A DNA stretch of 64,000 nt from Orbaceae bacterium lpD04 (GCA_036251935.1 CP133967.1:2365488-2429487); one strand, 5' to 3'; numbered from the stretch's first letter, positions 8,601 through 17,592 are shown. The notes: generated from the letters alone by a model not told the origin. Numbers and translations: made by a program.

Positions 8601-9108
8601 TCACCCGGCCTGACGTTAAGTGCCAGTAATTGGGATGTACGACTTGGTTTTCTTTCGCTAGTTGCTGATAACCATACCAATCAAGCTGGTGCATATATAA
8701 GCTATAAAGGGTAATACTAGGCGGTGAATCTGTTTCACCCGCGACTTTTGGCATCACAAAATAATGACGCACTAAGGTAAAACCGGTTGAGAAATAGGCC
8801 ACGCTTTCTCTATCATGCCTTAACGGCGCGGAAACAGCTGGGTTTTCATTATAGGTCACTTTTGGGTAAACCGAGTTAACCCGATAAGCGATAACCTCAC
8901 CATTTGCCATGCAGCGAATTTTGTTGTCATTACGATTGACGGTTTTAAATACGCCATCGTCAATATGAATACCACCATGCCATAATCCATTTTCCCCAAA
9001 AGGATAAAAACCACTTTTGGCATCAGATAGCGCACGATAATAGGCATTTTGACTTAATTCTTTATTACCAACAGGAAACACAAAATTCGTTATTTTTTTG
9101 ATTGTCAT
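5623..9108 (-). CDS. Multidomain peptidoglycan-targeting effector (M23-like, SH3-like, GH19)
   Basis: This is a 1161-residue protein without a signal peptide. Residues ~40-260 resemble an M23/LytM-like fold: WHGGIHIDDG at 43-52, GEVIAYR, LVRHYF near 115 and SLYMH at 136-140; the zinc-ligand pattern is not canonical, so activity there is doubtful. An SH3-like segment follows at ~275-325. Residues 916-1161 form a GH19 domain with AHESGF (first catalytic Glu, E965), E973, RYRGRGVIQLTGKDAY from 1046 and a C-terminus ending LREEE. AAGGGA lies upstream of the ATG. Lack of a signal peptide together with an exported immunity gene fits delivery by a contact-dependent machine, probably T6SS, but no T6SS structural gene is in the window. 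A broken copy lies downstream at 3570-5061. Confidence 0.75.
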   Translation of the reverse strand: MTIKKITNFVFPVGNKELSQNAYYRALSDAKSGFYPFGENGLWHGGIHIDDGVFKTVNRNDNKIRCMANGEVIAYRVNSVYPKVTYNENPAVSAPLRHDRESVAYFSTGFTLVRHYFVMPKVAGETDSPPSITLYSLYMHQLDWYGYQQLAKENQVVHPNYWHLTSGRVSNQSKDRIKGTIVRQNGPKTTGVALLLKGSKIKLGDQIGKTGWYKLESIVEGGLVNNNGTFHSDLVLITGYVFGKEIGTIESEPQAHKNTVYTVNKENNDKIGSPEATVAGIAVYANQDGKEVLAYLPKATLFVFDGQENGYAKIKKIEGNYVPSALKVESSERTESPHKGWVKISNLISLDYQPKEFDKVVVLDTPAAISGGDFIGYLGHNVSRNGQFLQPKTPALATQKRPSDERLIRQGHFELFTGDDLPSFITKTRALADKLPESEKTLILVEKGAQLINESASDELIQSGRWINVMGSVSQSCYVKAFIYYKLSLNRYQCTPDNVITPTSLKTGELDTIGISQPVHYRLTADDKAALIRYYQIQYPELTVANIPDTVELIGYTTDSPFENNGQLFTLDRETSYLDNVEIRFNLVGDKPRWVKSLDVIHLGRDGQLNQSIISWSEFPLTLANLPTANDSNTVYYPLTLPLASIKAENHIAIDDNATNWAYITTGNLHGEPIKGWVNISKGESEYLQPHIKRVSPWAWTDFDTVKETASIANMVEKLQTNRKMTLDLNDYSESMIALHYILTDTPLNKNLPYVLPPFTHKQLQMGLQTPWTAEMIGRLAINYESEWYADDSLSKWNEIDTFYQKQTEQKRQSIIDELTKAGITQPAAHQHACKILDEKSEYQLSEWQLEKQQRIKPSLWWSEVAKAQAVQVASNTTTNTASTNQPVLSSLPASGKVWYLHPVGMREFVISDLLITMEMLLAAHPSGSKAYYNEILPSLNQYAVVYKLTEAKEIAHFLSQIAHESGFRIINEDLGYTAHRMKLKLGCKKGETHYNEKTDSCDLGQLRPKLWTNTAYYEKNPEHLGNYVYANRMGNGDESSGDGYRYRGRGVIQLTGKDAYRNFTRVHNRNNPDDIQDFVANPDLLISSMQYGIESAFVFWFTKTGKPNPTVNTFVNLRDLAKSGTVQEVTQLVNGGQNGYIDRKQRFNRIARLFGLREEE

Positions 9109-9737
9109 GGTTGCGATATCCCTTCGTCACTACTGAGAAAAGTTTATTGAGTCAAATGAGACTAATTTCTGTAATAGTATATCCAGTTCCTTATTATCGA
9201 TATTCATTATTGTTTAACTATTTTGGGTTCTAGCCTCATTTTTACAATGCGTAGTTTTGTGCTTTCAGTTCAGCTAAGGCTTAGTTAGCAAATAGCCTTA
9301 TTCTGATCTAATGACTAAAAATACCAACTACCTTAAGTGAGGCTATGATTATGGTATTGTAAGCGCATGTCGGTTGTGGTGAATAAAACCAAATTTGCGA
9401 GCAAATATAGGTAACTTATTATCTAAACTGTCAATCATCGCCTCTCCCCTTTTATCATGTTGCATTTTCTATTATCTATTATCTATTTTTGTTGGTAGCT
9501 TTAATTGATTTTTTAGTCGATAGCGCTAACCATTGTAAATGGAAAACTTCATAAAGTTTAATGATTATTTTGATAATATTAAATATTGGTGATTTTTCTA
9601 CTGTTATAAAATGCGATATAGACATTGTTAAACCTGAATATTTTGTTAACTTTCGCCCTGTTAAGATACCTTTTCAATCAAAATTTGTACTTGGTACTTG
9701 AATTCAAGGCCGCTAAATTAAAGTCTAAATCCGATAG
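9109..9737. other. Intergenic region between effector and yjeH
   Basis: About 630 bases without a convincing gene on either strand. It contains a short tandem run of TATCTATTATCTATT type near 9470 and, at 9645-9687, a box also found upstream of the second large effector gene. The part nearest 9108 probably holds the effector promoter. Confidence 0.5.
9645..9687. repeat. 43-bp box shared with 48556-48598
   Basis: The stretch beginning GTTAACTTTCGCCCTGTTAA and continuing into CCTTTTCAATCAAA recurs at 48556-48598 with about four mismatches. In both places it lies upstream of a large minus-strand polymorphic effector gene, in the same orientation, near the edge of the accessory region. It could mark a recombination junction or a shared regulatory segment. 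Confidence 0.6.
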
Positions 9738-10976
9738 CTATTTATTGGGTATCACTTTTTTTGCAACTAGCCAAAATAAGATAAAAATGCCAATTGCGTA
9801 AAGGCTTTTATAGCCAATGACAAAAAGTAAGCCAATACAAATTAATGTACATACGATTGCCAGTATGCGCAGTTTAGCTTGAAGTAATTTAATTGCCGAG
9901 ATCATGGCTAAAAGATAAATCAAAACAAAAACGCCGTTAGCGTATTCCAGCATACTATTAAGTGGAATGGTAAAAAAATAAATTAATAATAGAAAAAAGA
10001 GGCTTAATAAAACCACTAAGCTTAAAGCATTAACAGGAGTATAACGGCGTGATAGCTTAGCAAAAGGGCTACTAGGGTAATCGATTTCAGCTTGTGCCCA
10101 AACAAGCCTTGCAAAGCTTTGACAGTAGATATTAATCGAGGCAAAGCAGGCTAAATAGCCAATAAGACAAAATATCCACAAAGCTTGTTTGCCAAATAAT
10201 GTTTCGATAATTTGCGGTAATGCCGCGGTTGCAATCGTGGAATTAGGCGCCAAAAAGATCACTGCAGCAGTGCATGCCCAGTAAACAAAACCAGCTAAAA
10301 TAAGGCCTAAAATTAATGCCTTAGCAAAATCTTTTTCAGGTCGCTTAAACTCAGTTGATAAATGAACAAAGGCTTCAAGGCCGACAAAACACCAAAACAT
10401 AACCGCTAACGCGCTAATGATAGGCATTATTTTAACATCAGTAATATTTGGCCATTCAACTGTCAAAACTGAGGGCGATGAAGAAAAACAGATTGCCAAC
10501 ACTAAAGCAATAATTAACAGCGTAATAATCGATTGGATCCAGCCACTCGCACCAGCGCCAAATAAGCCGATCACCCAAATCAATAATAACGTTACAATTT
10601 GAATAAGCAGTTCAGCTACTGGCGATAATTCCAAAAGCGAACTGAAAAACCCTGTTGCAATATAAAGCGACGCAGGCAAACCAAATGGGATCACCGATAA
10701 AAATGACCAACTGGTTACTCGGCCTAAATGGGGATTAAATGCTTTAGAGATAAAGTAAGCAACGCCACCAGCATTTGGGTAATGTTTACCTAACTCAGCA
10801 AAGATAATTGCAATTGGAAAAACCAGAATTAACAGTATTGACCATGCCCATAAACCATCTTGACCAGCAATTTGTGCAACAATCGCCGGCACGGCAAATA
10901 CGCCAGTGCCAAGCAACGAGGTGGCAAGTAAACCAATTCCTTGTAGTAAACTCAGTTCTTTTTTTAGCTCGTTCAT
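9738..10976 (-). CDS. yjeH: YjeH-type amino acid exporter (APC superfamily)
   Basis: This 412-residue protein has about 12 hydrophobic segments and the APC-superfamily start LLQGIGLLATSLLGTGVF, with GTGVFAVPA in the first helix as in E. coli YjeH. That protein exports L-methionine and branched-chain amino acids across the inner membrane. The length matches YjeH (about 418). It is transcribed on the minus strand after the hldE terminator at 11027-11052 and has no co-directional partner downstream, so it is probably monocistronic. Substrate is inferred from the family. The membrane-transporter assignment is secure. Confidence 0.8.
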   Translation of the reverse strand: MNELKKELSLLQGIGLLATSLLGTGVFAVPAIVAQIAGQDGLWAWSILLILVFPIAIIFAELGKHYPNAGGVAYFISKAFNPHLGRVTSWSFLSVIPFGLPASLYIATGFFSSLLELSPVAELLIQIVTLLLIWVIGLFGAGASGWIQSIITLLIIALVLAICFSSSPSVLTVEWPNITDVKIMPIISALAVMFWCFVGLEAFVHLSTEFKRPEKDFAKALILGLILAGFVYWACTAAVIFLAPNSTIATAALPQIIETLFGKQALWIFCLIGYLACFASINIYCQSFARLVWAQAEIDYPSSPFAKLSRRYTPVNALSLVVLLSLFFLLLIYFFTIPLNSMLEYANGVFVLIYLLAMISAIKLLQAKLRILAIVCTLICIGLLFVIGYKSLYAIGIFILFWLVAKKVIPNK

Positions 10977-11026
10977 TGCTTATTATTTATTATTGTTACC
11001 GAGCAGTTCGCTCTTTTACTATCAAC

Positions 11027-11052
11027 TAAAAAAACAGCGATTATTTTCGCTG
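11027..11052 (-). terminator. Rho-independent terminator after hldE
   Basis: On the minus strand a CAGCGA / TCGCTG stem with a six-base loop is followed directly by a run of seven T. It sits 10 bases beyond the hldE stop codon and before yjeH, so it should end the tat-hldE transcript. Confidence 0.8.
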
Positions 11053-11061
11053 CTAGTTAAA

Positions 11062-12489
11062 TTAGTGCTGATTTTTTATCGCATTAATAATATTGGTTGT
11101 TGAGCAGCCATCTTCAAAATTGAGCACTTTAACTTCGCCGCCCGCAGCAATAACTTCTTTACCACCCGCGATTTGATCAGGCATATAATCGCCGCCTTTA
11201 ACTAAGATATCAGGCAAGATATTGGCGATTAAACGTTGTGGCGTCTCTTCTTCAAACGGTACAACCCAATCGACTGAGTCAAGAGCGCCAAGCACAATCA
11301 TGCGCTGCATTAATGGATTAATCGGCCTTGATTGACCTTTCAATTTTTTAACTGAGCTATCACTATTAACGGCAACAATTAAGCGATCACCTAATTTACG
11401 TGCATTTGCCAAATAAGAGACGTGCCCAGCGTGCAAAATATCAAAGCAGCCATTTGTCATCACAATGCGCTCACCGCGTTTACGCGCTTTAGCGACCGCA
11501 TCTTTGAGTTCATCTTCACTCATAACGCCAAAACCATTGTCCGCTCTAGCGCGAATAGCGTCTTCAAGTTCAACTTGTGACACGGTAGAGGTACCTAATT
11601 TACCGACAACAACCCCTGCTGCTGCATTAGCTAAAAAGCAGCTTTCTTCAAGTGTGCAGCCCGTTGATAAAGCCGCAGCTAAAGATGCGATAACCGTATC
11701 GCCAGCGCCAGTTACGTCAAAAACTTCTTTGGCTTGGGTAGGTAAATGATAAATAGGTTTACCTATTTGTAATAAGGTCATGCCCTTTTCACTACGCGTA
11801 ATGAGTAATGCTTTTAGCTGATAATCTTCAATTAACTGATAGCCTTTTTCAACAATATCATCATCGGTTTCACAAAGCCCAACAACCGCTTCAAATTCAG
11901 ACATATTTGGCGTTAATAAGGTTGCGCCACGATAACGTTCAAAATCAGTCCCTTTAGGATCAACCAAAACCGGAATATTTGCCTGATTAGCCAGTTTAAT
12001 CATCGTTTGCACTGAGCTTAACACTCCTTTAGCATAATCAGATAGGATCATTACTTTTGACTGCGGTAAGGCTTTTTTAATTCGTTCAAGTAGCTCGGTT
12101 GGATCAACTTTACCAAAACCCTCTTCAAAATCGAGGCGAATGAGTTGCTGATTACGAGACAATACACGTAGTTTTGTTATTGTTGGATGAGAAGAAAGCG
12201 CAACAAAATCACAGGTAACATGCTGTTTAACCAGCTGCTCGTCAAGGATCCTAGCGGCCTCATCAATGCCCGTTAACCCAATTAGCCGAGCCTCGCCGCC
12301 AAGTGCCGTGATATTCATCGCCACGTTAGCCGCGCCGCCAGGGCGCTCTTCTAATGCATCGATTTTTACAACCGGTACTGGGGCTTCGGGTGAAATGCGA
12401 CTCGTCGCGCCATACCAATAACGATCAAGCATAATATCGCCAACAACTAATACATTTGCAACACTAAAATCAGGCAAACTGCTTTTCAT
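11062..12489 (-). CDS. hldE: Bifunctional heptose-7-phosphate kinase / heptose-1-phosphate adenylyltransferase
   Basis: HldE makes ADP-heptose for the LPS inner core. Residues ~1-320 are a PfkB/ribokinase-type kinase: [20 protein letters not shown] near the N-terminus, GGAANVA and the TGAGDT anion hole with catalytic Asp. Residues ~340-475 are a nucleotidyltransferase with [11 protein letters not shown] and a C-terminal STTNII segment. The protein is about 475 residues, as in E. coli. I chose the ATG at 12489 because AGGAT lies just upstream and it matches the usual MK-x-LP-x-F start; a TTG two codons earlier is less likely. It starts 9 bases after tatC, so it is co-transcribed with tatABC, an order unlike E. 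coli. Confidence 0.95.
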   Translation of the reverse strand: MKSSLPDFSVANVLVVGDIMLDRYWYGATSRISPEAPVPVVKIDALEERPGGAANVAMNITALGGEARLIGLTGIDEAARILDEQLVKQHVTCDFVALSSHPTITKLRVLSRNQQLIRLDFEEGFGKVDPTELLERIKKALPQSKVMILSDYAKGVLSSVQTMIKLANQANIPVLVDPKGTDFERYRGATLLTPNMSEFEAVVGLCETDDDIVEKGYQLIEDYQLKALLITRSEKGMTLLQIGKPIYHLPTQAKEVFDVTGAGDTVIASLAAALSTGCTLEESCFLANAAAGVVVGKLGTSTVSQVELEDAIRARADNGFGVMSEDELKDAVAKARKRGERIVMTNGCFDILHAGHVSYLANARKLGDRLIVAVNSDSSVKKLKGQSRPINPLMQRMIVLGALDSVDWVVPFEEETPQRLIANILPDILVKGGDYMPDQIAGGKEVIAAGGEVKVLNFEDGCSTTNIINAIKNQH

Positions 12490-12498
12490 TATCAAATC

Positions 12499-13251
12499 CT
12501 ACTCATCAAGTTCTTGTTTATCATCAGCCTCTTGTCGAGGTTTATAAAATTTAGCAAAAAATAACCCAATTTCAAACAGTAAACACATTGGGATCGCAAG
12601 TAATGTTTGCGAAAAAATATCAGGGGGGGTTAAAAACATCGCCACAATAAAAACACCAACAATAATATACGGGCGTTTCTTTTTTAAACTTTTTGGCGAC
12701 GTAACACCCGACCAACATAATAAAATAATGGCTACCGGCACTTCAAAAGCAAAACCAAATACCACAAATAATGTCATCACAAAATCAAGGTATTTAGTAA
12801 TATCGGTATTAATTGCAATATCGGCAGGTGCGGTATTTATAAAAAAGTAAAATGCCAGCGGAAAAACAATAAAATAGGCAAAAGCAAGGCCTATATAAAA
12901 TAATGTGGTGCTTGAAATAACTAATGGCAATATTAAGCGGCGCTCTTTTTGATAGAGGGCGGGCGCAACAAATCCCCAAACTTGAAAAAGTAAATAAGGG
13001 ATAGAAACAAATAAGGCTACAATTGCCGTTAACTTAATTGGCGTAAAAAAAGGCGCGGCGATATCTGTTGCGATCATCACGCTGCCTTTTGGCAATTGCC
13101 TGACAAGGGGATTTGCAACAATCGAGTATATCTCATTAGAAAAGTAGAGTAAGGCTAAAAATATAGCCATAACACAAATTATACAGCGTAATAAACGGGT
13201 ACGCAGTTCAATAAGGTGACCAATTAGTGGCTGAGCATTATCATCTGACAT
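12499..13251 (-). CDS. tatC: Sec-independent protein translocase TatC
   Basis: TatC is the core receptor of the twin-arginine translocase in the inner membrane and binds the RR signal peptide together with TatB. The 250-residue sequence opens with [15 protein letters not shown], the conserved cytoplasmic N-terminus, and has six hydrophobic segments. [12 protein letters not shown] and the PPDIFSQ region before the last helices are typical. Its start overlaps the end of tatB by 11 bases, indicating translational coupling. The polar C-terminus ([13 protein letters not shown]) is cytoplasmic. Confidence 0.95.
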   Translation of the reverse strand: MSDDNAQPLIGHLIELRTRLLRCIICVMAIFLALLYFSNEIYSIVANPLVRQLPKGSVMIATDIAAPFFTPIKLTAIVALFVSIPYLLFQVWGFVAPALYQKERRLILPLVISSTTLFYIGLAFAYFIVFPLAFYFFINTAPADIAINTDITKYLDFVMTLFVVFGFAFEVPVAIILLCWSGVTSPKSLKKKRPYIIVGVFIVAMFLTPPDIFSQTLLAIPMCLLFEIGLFFAKFYKPRQEADDKQELDE

Positions 13252-13678
13252 TATCGTCTTTCCCTATACTGACAGAAGATTGTCCTATAGCACCTGCTTG
13301 ATTAGTGACATTACGCTTAGATGGATCTAATTGCTCAACGCTATGAGTAACGTCATTGACAGAAGACTTAACTTGGTCGGCGGTATCGTAAAAATCTTTT
13401 TGAATTGACTTAGCAACGCGTTTTAGCTCATCAATTGATGCTTTTATTTCTGGTGTGATATTATCCAAGCCGCTTTTTTCAGCTTGTTTCAAGCTATCTT
13501 GCAATTCTTGTAATCTTAGTTCTTTATTAAGCTCCAATTGCACAGTCGCGGAAAGGCGCCTAAGCGCTTTAACCCAGCTTGCAACGGTTTTGATTGCTTT
13601 AGGTAACCTTGCTGGCCCTAAAACAACCAATGCAATAATCAAAACAAGAATTAATTTACCCAAGCTAAGATCAAACAC
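13241..13678 (-). CDS. tatB: Sec-independent protein translocase TatB
   Basis: TatB forms the substrate receptor with TatC. The 145-residue sequence has a single N-terminal transmembrane helix ([17 protein letters not shown]), the hinge RLPKAI, then a long amphipathic and charged region ([20 protein letters not shown]). The N-terminal acidic-hydrophobic start MFDLSLGKL matches the family (MFDIGFSEL in E. coli). It sits 3 bases after tatA and overlaps tatC, giving a tight tatABC operon. E. coli TatB is slightly longer (171), so the variable tail is shorter here. Confidence 0.92.
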   Translation of the reverse strand: MFDLSLGKLILVLIIALVVLGPARLPKAIKTVASWVKALRRLSATVQLELNKELRLQELQDSLKQAEKSGLDNITPEIKASIDELKRVAKSIQKDFYDTADQVKSSVNDVTHSVEQLDPSKRNVTNQAGAIGQSSVSIGKDDNVR

Positions 13679-13681
13679 AAC

Positions 13682-13912
13682 TTACTCTTTTTTGTCGTTG
13701 TTTTGATTGCTTTCTAAACCTTCAGATTTTTTATCAGATGGAAAATCAGCATCATTGCGGCTGTCTTTTTTCTCATCATCATCACTCATCTCTTTTTTTA
13801 GCCCTTTAATTGCGGCACCTAAGTCAGAACCAATAGTGCGAAGTCTTTTAGTTCCAAAAATTAATACCACGACAGCAAGTACGATAAGTAACTTTGTCCA
13901 ACTTATCATCAT
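13682..13912 (-). CDS. tatA: Sec-independent protein translocase TatA
   Basis: TatA forms the pore-forming oligomer of the twin-arginine translocase. I chose the ATG at 13912 ([12 protein letters not shown]) because GGAG lies eight bases upstream and the product then matches the usual start just before the transmembrane helix; an upstream in-frame start would add 15 unlikely residues. The helix [12 protein letters not shown] is followed by [19 protein letters not shown], the family signature, then an acidic/lysine-rich tail. At 76 residues it is near the usual 70-90. First gene of the tatABC-hldE operon. Confidence 0.95.
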   Translation of the reverse strand: MMISWTKLLIVLAVVVLIFGTKRLRTIGSDLGAAIKGLKKEMSDDDEKKDSRNDADFPSDKKSEGLESNQNNDKKE

Positions 13913-13947
13913 AGTTAGCACTCCATTAATTGATAAAATATATAGCA

Positions 13948-13982
13948 CATCATACACCTAATTTTAGGCAAAGTGTATGATG
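13948..13982. promoter_or_regulatory. Inverted repeat upstream of tatA
   Basis: Perfect 10-bp arms (CATCATACAC and GTGTATGATG) enclose a 15-bp centre that itself contains the palindrome CCTAATTTTAGG. It lies 36 bases upstream of the tatA start, in the gap after ubiB. There is no T-run, so an operator or leader hairpin is as likely as a terminator. Confidence 0.5.
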
Positions 13983-14141
13983 CTTAGTTTTGTGATTATA
14001 TACTGCTAATCAAACCATATGCAAAATAAGAACGATTATTTGGTATTCTTTTGAGACTTTTTTACTTTATTTTTTATTTTTGCCTGCTAATTAGGCAAAA
14101 TGAGTACAGTAAATAAATTGTACTAAACATTTAAATCAATA

Positions 14142-15689
14142 TTAATGTAATAAAAAACTCAATATTGTAACAATAACAACCAGCCCAATAGTTAATTGCC
14201 ATAACCGAGTCTGTTTTCTTGTCGTTGTTGCTAATTGCTTATTAAGTTTCGCAACTTGTAACATAAGCTGCTGATTATCCTTTTGATATTGTTTGATTTT
14301 ATTTGGTAAGTCGGGCAAAACTTCTTGCCACTGTGGTAACGTATCAATAAATTGTTTCGTTATATGCTTAACACTTATCTGCTCTTGATACCATGATTCT
14401 AAAAATGGCTTAGCAGTAGACCAAAGATCTAATTGAGGATAAAGCTGACGACCAAGGCCTTCAATATAAAATAATGTTTTTTCAAGCAATACCAACTGCG
14501 GCTGAATCACCATCTCAAACTGCCTTGCAACTTTAAAGAGGTTAAATAGCACTTGTGCAAATGAAATTTCACCCAGTGGCTTGGCAAAAATAGGTTCACA
14601 AACTGTGCGCATAGCTGCTTCTAAAGCTAATGCATCGGTGTTTTCAGGCACCCAACTTGATGAAATATAAAGCTGAGCAATGGTTTGATAATCACGATTA
14701 AAAAAGGCGATAAAATTTTGCGCTAAAAAGCGCTGATCTTCACGGCTGAGTTCACCAACAATCGCACAATCAATGCCAATATAGCGCGGGTCAACTGGCA
14801 CTTTTGCATCGATAAAAATATTACCCGGATGCATATCGGCATGAAAAAAGTTATCTCGAAATACTTGGGTAAAAAACACATTAACGCCGCGCTCAGCAAG
14901 TAACTTGAGATTAACATTATTGGCTTTAAGCTGCGCGATATCTGCAATTGGGATCCCCATAATGCGCTCTTCTACCAATATATTTTTACGGCAGAGTTCA
15001 GGATAAACATAAGGAATATAAAGCATGTCGCTATTGATAAAATTATTACGTAAACGCCTTGTATTTTCAGCTTCTTGCAGTAAGTTTAATTCTTTTAAGA
15101 TGGTGATCTCATAATCACTAACAACTTCTGCTGCTCGTAATCTTTTACCGTCAGGCAAATATTTTTCACTCTGCTGCGCTAACCAATACATTACCGCAAT
15201 ATCCGCGTTAATAATTGGCATCAAATTTGGGCGAAGGACTTTTATTACAATCTTTGCACCGCTTTGTTTTAGTGTCGCACAGTGCACCTGCGCTATTGAG
15301 GCTGAAGCTAATGCAATAGGATCAAAGTCAGCAAAATGCTGTTCAATTGGGCAATCTAAGGCTTGTTCGATAATTTTTTTGGCAACAAGTCCATCAAAAG
15401 CAGGCACTTGATCTTGTAACATCGCCAGTTCGCAAGCAACGTCATCAGGCAGCAGATCACGGCGAGTAGATAACATTTGGCCAAACTTGATCCAAATAGG
15501 ACCCAGCTCTTGTAAAGCTAGCTTTAATCGCTCGCCGCTCGCTTTATTCTTGGCTCGTTTTCTTACCCAAAAAAGTAAACCTAATAATGATTTAAATTTA
15601 GTGGAATAAACTGATTTAGGTAATAATTCAGCTAATTGATAAGCTTTAAACGTTACAAGAATTTTATATAGTCTTAGAAATTTCATCAT
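14142..15689 (-). CDS. ubiB: Ubiquinone biosynthesis ATPase/kinase-like protein UbiB
   Basis: UbiB is the ABC1/ADCK-type atypical kinase-fold ATPase needed for ubiquinone synthesis at the inner membrane. The family KxGQ motif appears as [15 protein letters not shown] near 70-84, followed by the A-rich loop [11 protein letters not shown] and the catalytic-type segment HADMHPGN. The C-terminus has a coiled-coil-like stretch and one clear transmembrane helix ([17 protein letters not shown]). Length is 515 against 546 in E. coli. It begins 6 bases after ubiE. In E. coli ubiJ sits between these two genes; here there is no room for it. Confidence 0.93.
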   Translation of the reverse strand: MMKFLRLYKILVTFKAYQLAELLPKSVYSTKFKSLLGLLFWVRKRAKNKASGERLKLALQELGPIWIKFGQMLSTRRDLLPDDVACELAMLQDQVPAFDGLVAKKIIEQALDCPIEQHFADFDPIALASASIAQVHCATLKQSGAKIVIKVLRPNLMPIINADIAVMYWLAQQSEKYLPDGKRLRAAEVVSDYEITILKELNLLQEAENTRRLRNNFINSDMLYIPYVYPELCRKNILVEERIMGIPIADIAQLKANNVNLKLLAERGVNVFFTQVFRDNFFHADMHPGNIFIDAKVPVDPRYIGIDCAIVGELSREDQRFLAQNFIAFFNRDYQTIAQLYISSSWVPENTDALALEAAMRTVCEPIFAKPLGEISFAQVLFNLFKVARQFEMVIQPQLVLLEKTLFYIEGLGRQLYPQLDLWSTAKPFLESWYQEQISVKHITKQFIDTLPQWQEVLPDLPNKIKQYQKDNQQLMLQVAKLNKQLATTTRKQTRLWQLTIGLVVIVTILSFLLH

Positions 15690-15694
15690 ACAAT

Positions 15695-16474
15695 TTAAAA
15701 TTTAAAGCCAACATGTAAAGCAACAATGCCGCCCGTCATATTATGGTATTGAACGTCTCTAAAGCCGACATCATTCATCATCTGTTTAAGTTTAATTTGA
15801 TCAGGATGCATTCGAATTGACTCAGCCAAATAACGATAACTATCAGAATCGTTAGCAACTAATTTGCCAATTAAAGGTAACATAGTAAAAGAATAAAGAT
15901 CATAAGCTTTACTTAATAACTTATATTCTGGTTTAGAAAATTCTAAAATAAGTAGACGTCCACCTGGTTTTAATACCCGCCACATAGAAGCCAGCGCTTT
16001 ATCTTTATTGGTCACATTACGTAAACCAAATGAGATGGTAATACAATCAAATGTATTATCGGCAAACGGCAGTGCTTCAGCGTTTGCTTGAACATATTCA
16101 ATATTTTTAAATAGCCCTTTATCGCGTAATTTATCACGCCCTACTCGAAGCATGGCTTGATTTATATCAGCAAGAACAACTAAGCCATCATCGCCAACAA
16201 GTTTAGAGAACTTAGCTGTTAAATCCCCTGTTCCGCCGGCTAAATCTAATACCGTTTGGCCTTGCCTAACACCGCTATATTCAATGGTTATTTTCTTCCA
16301 AATACGATGAATGCCAAATGACATTAAATCATTCATGACATCGTATTTATCAGCAACAGAATTAAATACATCTGCAACACGTTTTTCTTTATCTTGTGTT
16401 GGAACTTGCTCATAACCAAAATCAATGGTTTCTTGATTGTTATTAGCGTTTTTCCCATCTGGAGTTTTTGACAT
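15695..16474 (-). CDS. ubiE: Ubiquinone/menaquinone biosynthesis C-methyltransferase UbiE
   Basis: UbiE is a class I SAM-dependent methyltransferase that C-methylates demethylmenaquinol and the ubiquinol precursor. The 259-residue sequence has [10 protein letters not shown] at the N-terminus, motif [25 protein letters not shown], the FGLRNVT segment and [15 protein letters not shown], ending in [12 protein letters not shown] as in E. coli UbiE (251). It is the first gene of a ubiE-ubiB pair with a 5-base gap. Clear assignment. Confidence 0.96.
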   Translation of the reverse strand: MSKTPDGKNANNNQETIDFGYEQVPTQDKEKRVADVFNSVADKYDVMNDLMSFGIHRIWKKITIEYSGVRQGQTVLDLAGGTGDLTAKFSKLVGDDGLVVLADINQAMLRVGRDKLRDKGLFKNIEYVQANAEALPFADNTFDCITISFGLRNVTNKDKALASMWRVLKPGGRLLILEFSKPEYKLLSKAYDLYSFTMLPLIGKLVANDSDSYRYLAESIRMHPDQIKLKQMMNDVGFRDVQYHNMTGGIVALHVGFKF

Positions 16475-16549
16475 AATGATCTATACCATAACAAAATTTC
16501 AGCTATTTTATCACAGAGTCTAGCACTGTACTATTTTTAGTGTAGATAA

Positions 16550-17494
16550 TTAGCTTAGCTGTTTATTAATCATATCAACCGCCTTTTCAAAAACAGTGAG
16601 TGATGAATCACTTTGCTTAAAACAGCTCGCATCAATAACTTGGTCGAAATAGTAATTATCTTCTAATTTTTGTAAAATTTTACTGCTTTTCTCAAACGCT
16701 TTGCGATAAAAATCATGTAAGGTTTGAAAATCGAGAGAAGTGAATATGATTTGATTTGCTAACGGCATCGCCTCATCAAGTCGCTGTGCATGTAATAGAG
16801 CAATACGAATATAATCAGATTCATTTAAAACTAATTTATTATTATGCAAATGTTGATGCTGAATATAGTTAATATAACCATTAGAAACATACTGCGTATT
16901 ATAAATATTAGCGAGCTGTTTTGGTAACTTATCAAATTGTTTATCACCAATAATTGCAATACGTTTAATAAAAAACGGCTTGGCAGCCTTAGCAATAAAT
17001 TGCCAATTTTGATAGGGCTCACTACGAATTTTCGTGGCGCTAATGTTTATAAATTGCCTATCTGCATCAACCAATTTAACCTCACAATTAAAGTAAAGTT
17101 GATGATTTTTTGCATCTTGAGATTCACTGGTAAAAACAACCGTTGGCGTGACTTGGTGTTTTTGCAAAATGGCGTTCACTCGGTCACTCCAATCTTGCCA
17201 ACCATTAGGATAGTAGGCGATATTCTCTTCATCTAAAACATGAATATGAATATTACGGCGATTTTTAAATGTTTCTTGTAACCAATAAAGACGATCTTTA
17301 ACTTGTGGTTGCCTTGGCATATGACTATTTTCAAACAAACTTAAATCTCGAGCTTGTTCACAGCCTAAAAAAACATGCAACTCATCAACTTGGCTTACTG
17401 CTTTCTCAATGAGATAAATGTGTCCGCAATGAAGTGGATAAAATTTACCAAAGATTAAGCCAACTTGACGTTTATTCGTTGAGTGAATATTCAT
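16550..17494 (-). CDS. nadR: NadR-like NMN adenylyltransferase with degenerate kinase domain
   Basis: Residues ~10-165 are an NMN adenylyltransferase domain: GKFYPLHCGHIYLIEKA, the RDLSLFE region and ISATKIR, which pairs with the HxGH motif in nucleotide binding. The rest aligns with the ribosylnicotinamide kinase domain of E. coli NadR (PFF-x-K-R-IAI, LANIYNT, SDYIRIALLHAQ). But the Walker A loop that reads GGESSGKST in E. coli is IGDKQFDKLP here, without the Gly-Lys-Ser/Thr. The usual DTDF is SLDF. The N-terminal DNA-binding HTH of E. coli NadR is absent, as in Haemophilus-type NadR. Expected activity: NAD synthesis from NMN; kinase function probably lost. Length 314 versus 410. Confidence 0.85.
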   Translation of the reverse strand: MNIHSTNKRQVGLIFGKFYPLHCGHIYLIEKAVSQVDELHVFLGCEQARDLSLFENSHMPRQPQVKDRLYWLQETFKNRRNIHIHVLDEENIAYYPNGWQDWSDRVNAILQKHQVTPTVVFTSESQDAKNHQLYFNCEVKLVDADRQFINISATKIRSEPYQNWQFIAKAAKPFFIKRIAIIGDKQFDKLPKQLANIYNTQYVSNGYINYIQHQHLHNNKLVLNESDYIRIALLHAQRLDEAMPLANQIIFTSLDFQTLHDFYRKAFEKSSKILQKLEDNYYFDQVIDASCFKQSDSSLTVFEKAVDMINKQLS

Positions 17495-17592
17495 AGGATA
17501 TCGAAATTATTGTGGTTGGTGATTATACACTGTAACCAAAATGTAATTTCTTTCTATTCAAAAGATGCTATTTAATTCATCGTGATTTAATT

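Noticed and set aside
9109-9737. A small gene in the gap upstream of the effector
   Set aside because: Only short frames without start signals; the shared box and an AT-rich promoter-like region account for what is visible.
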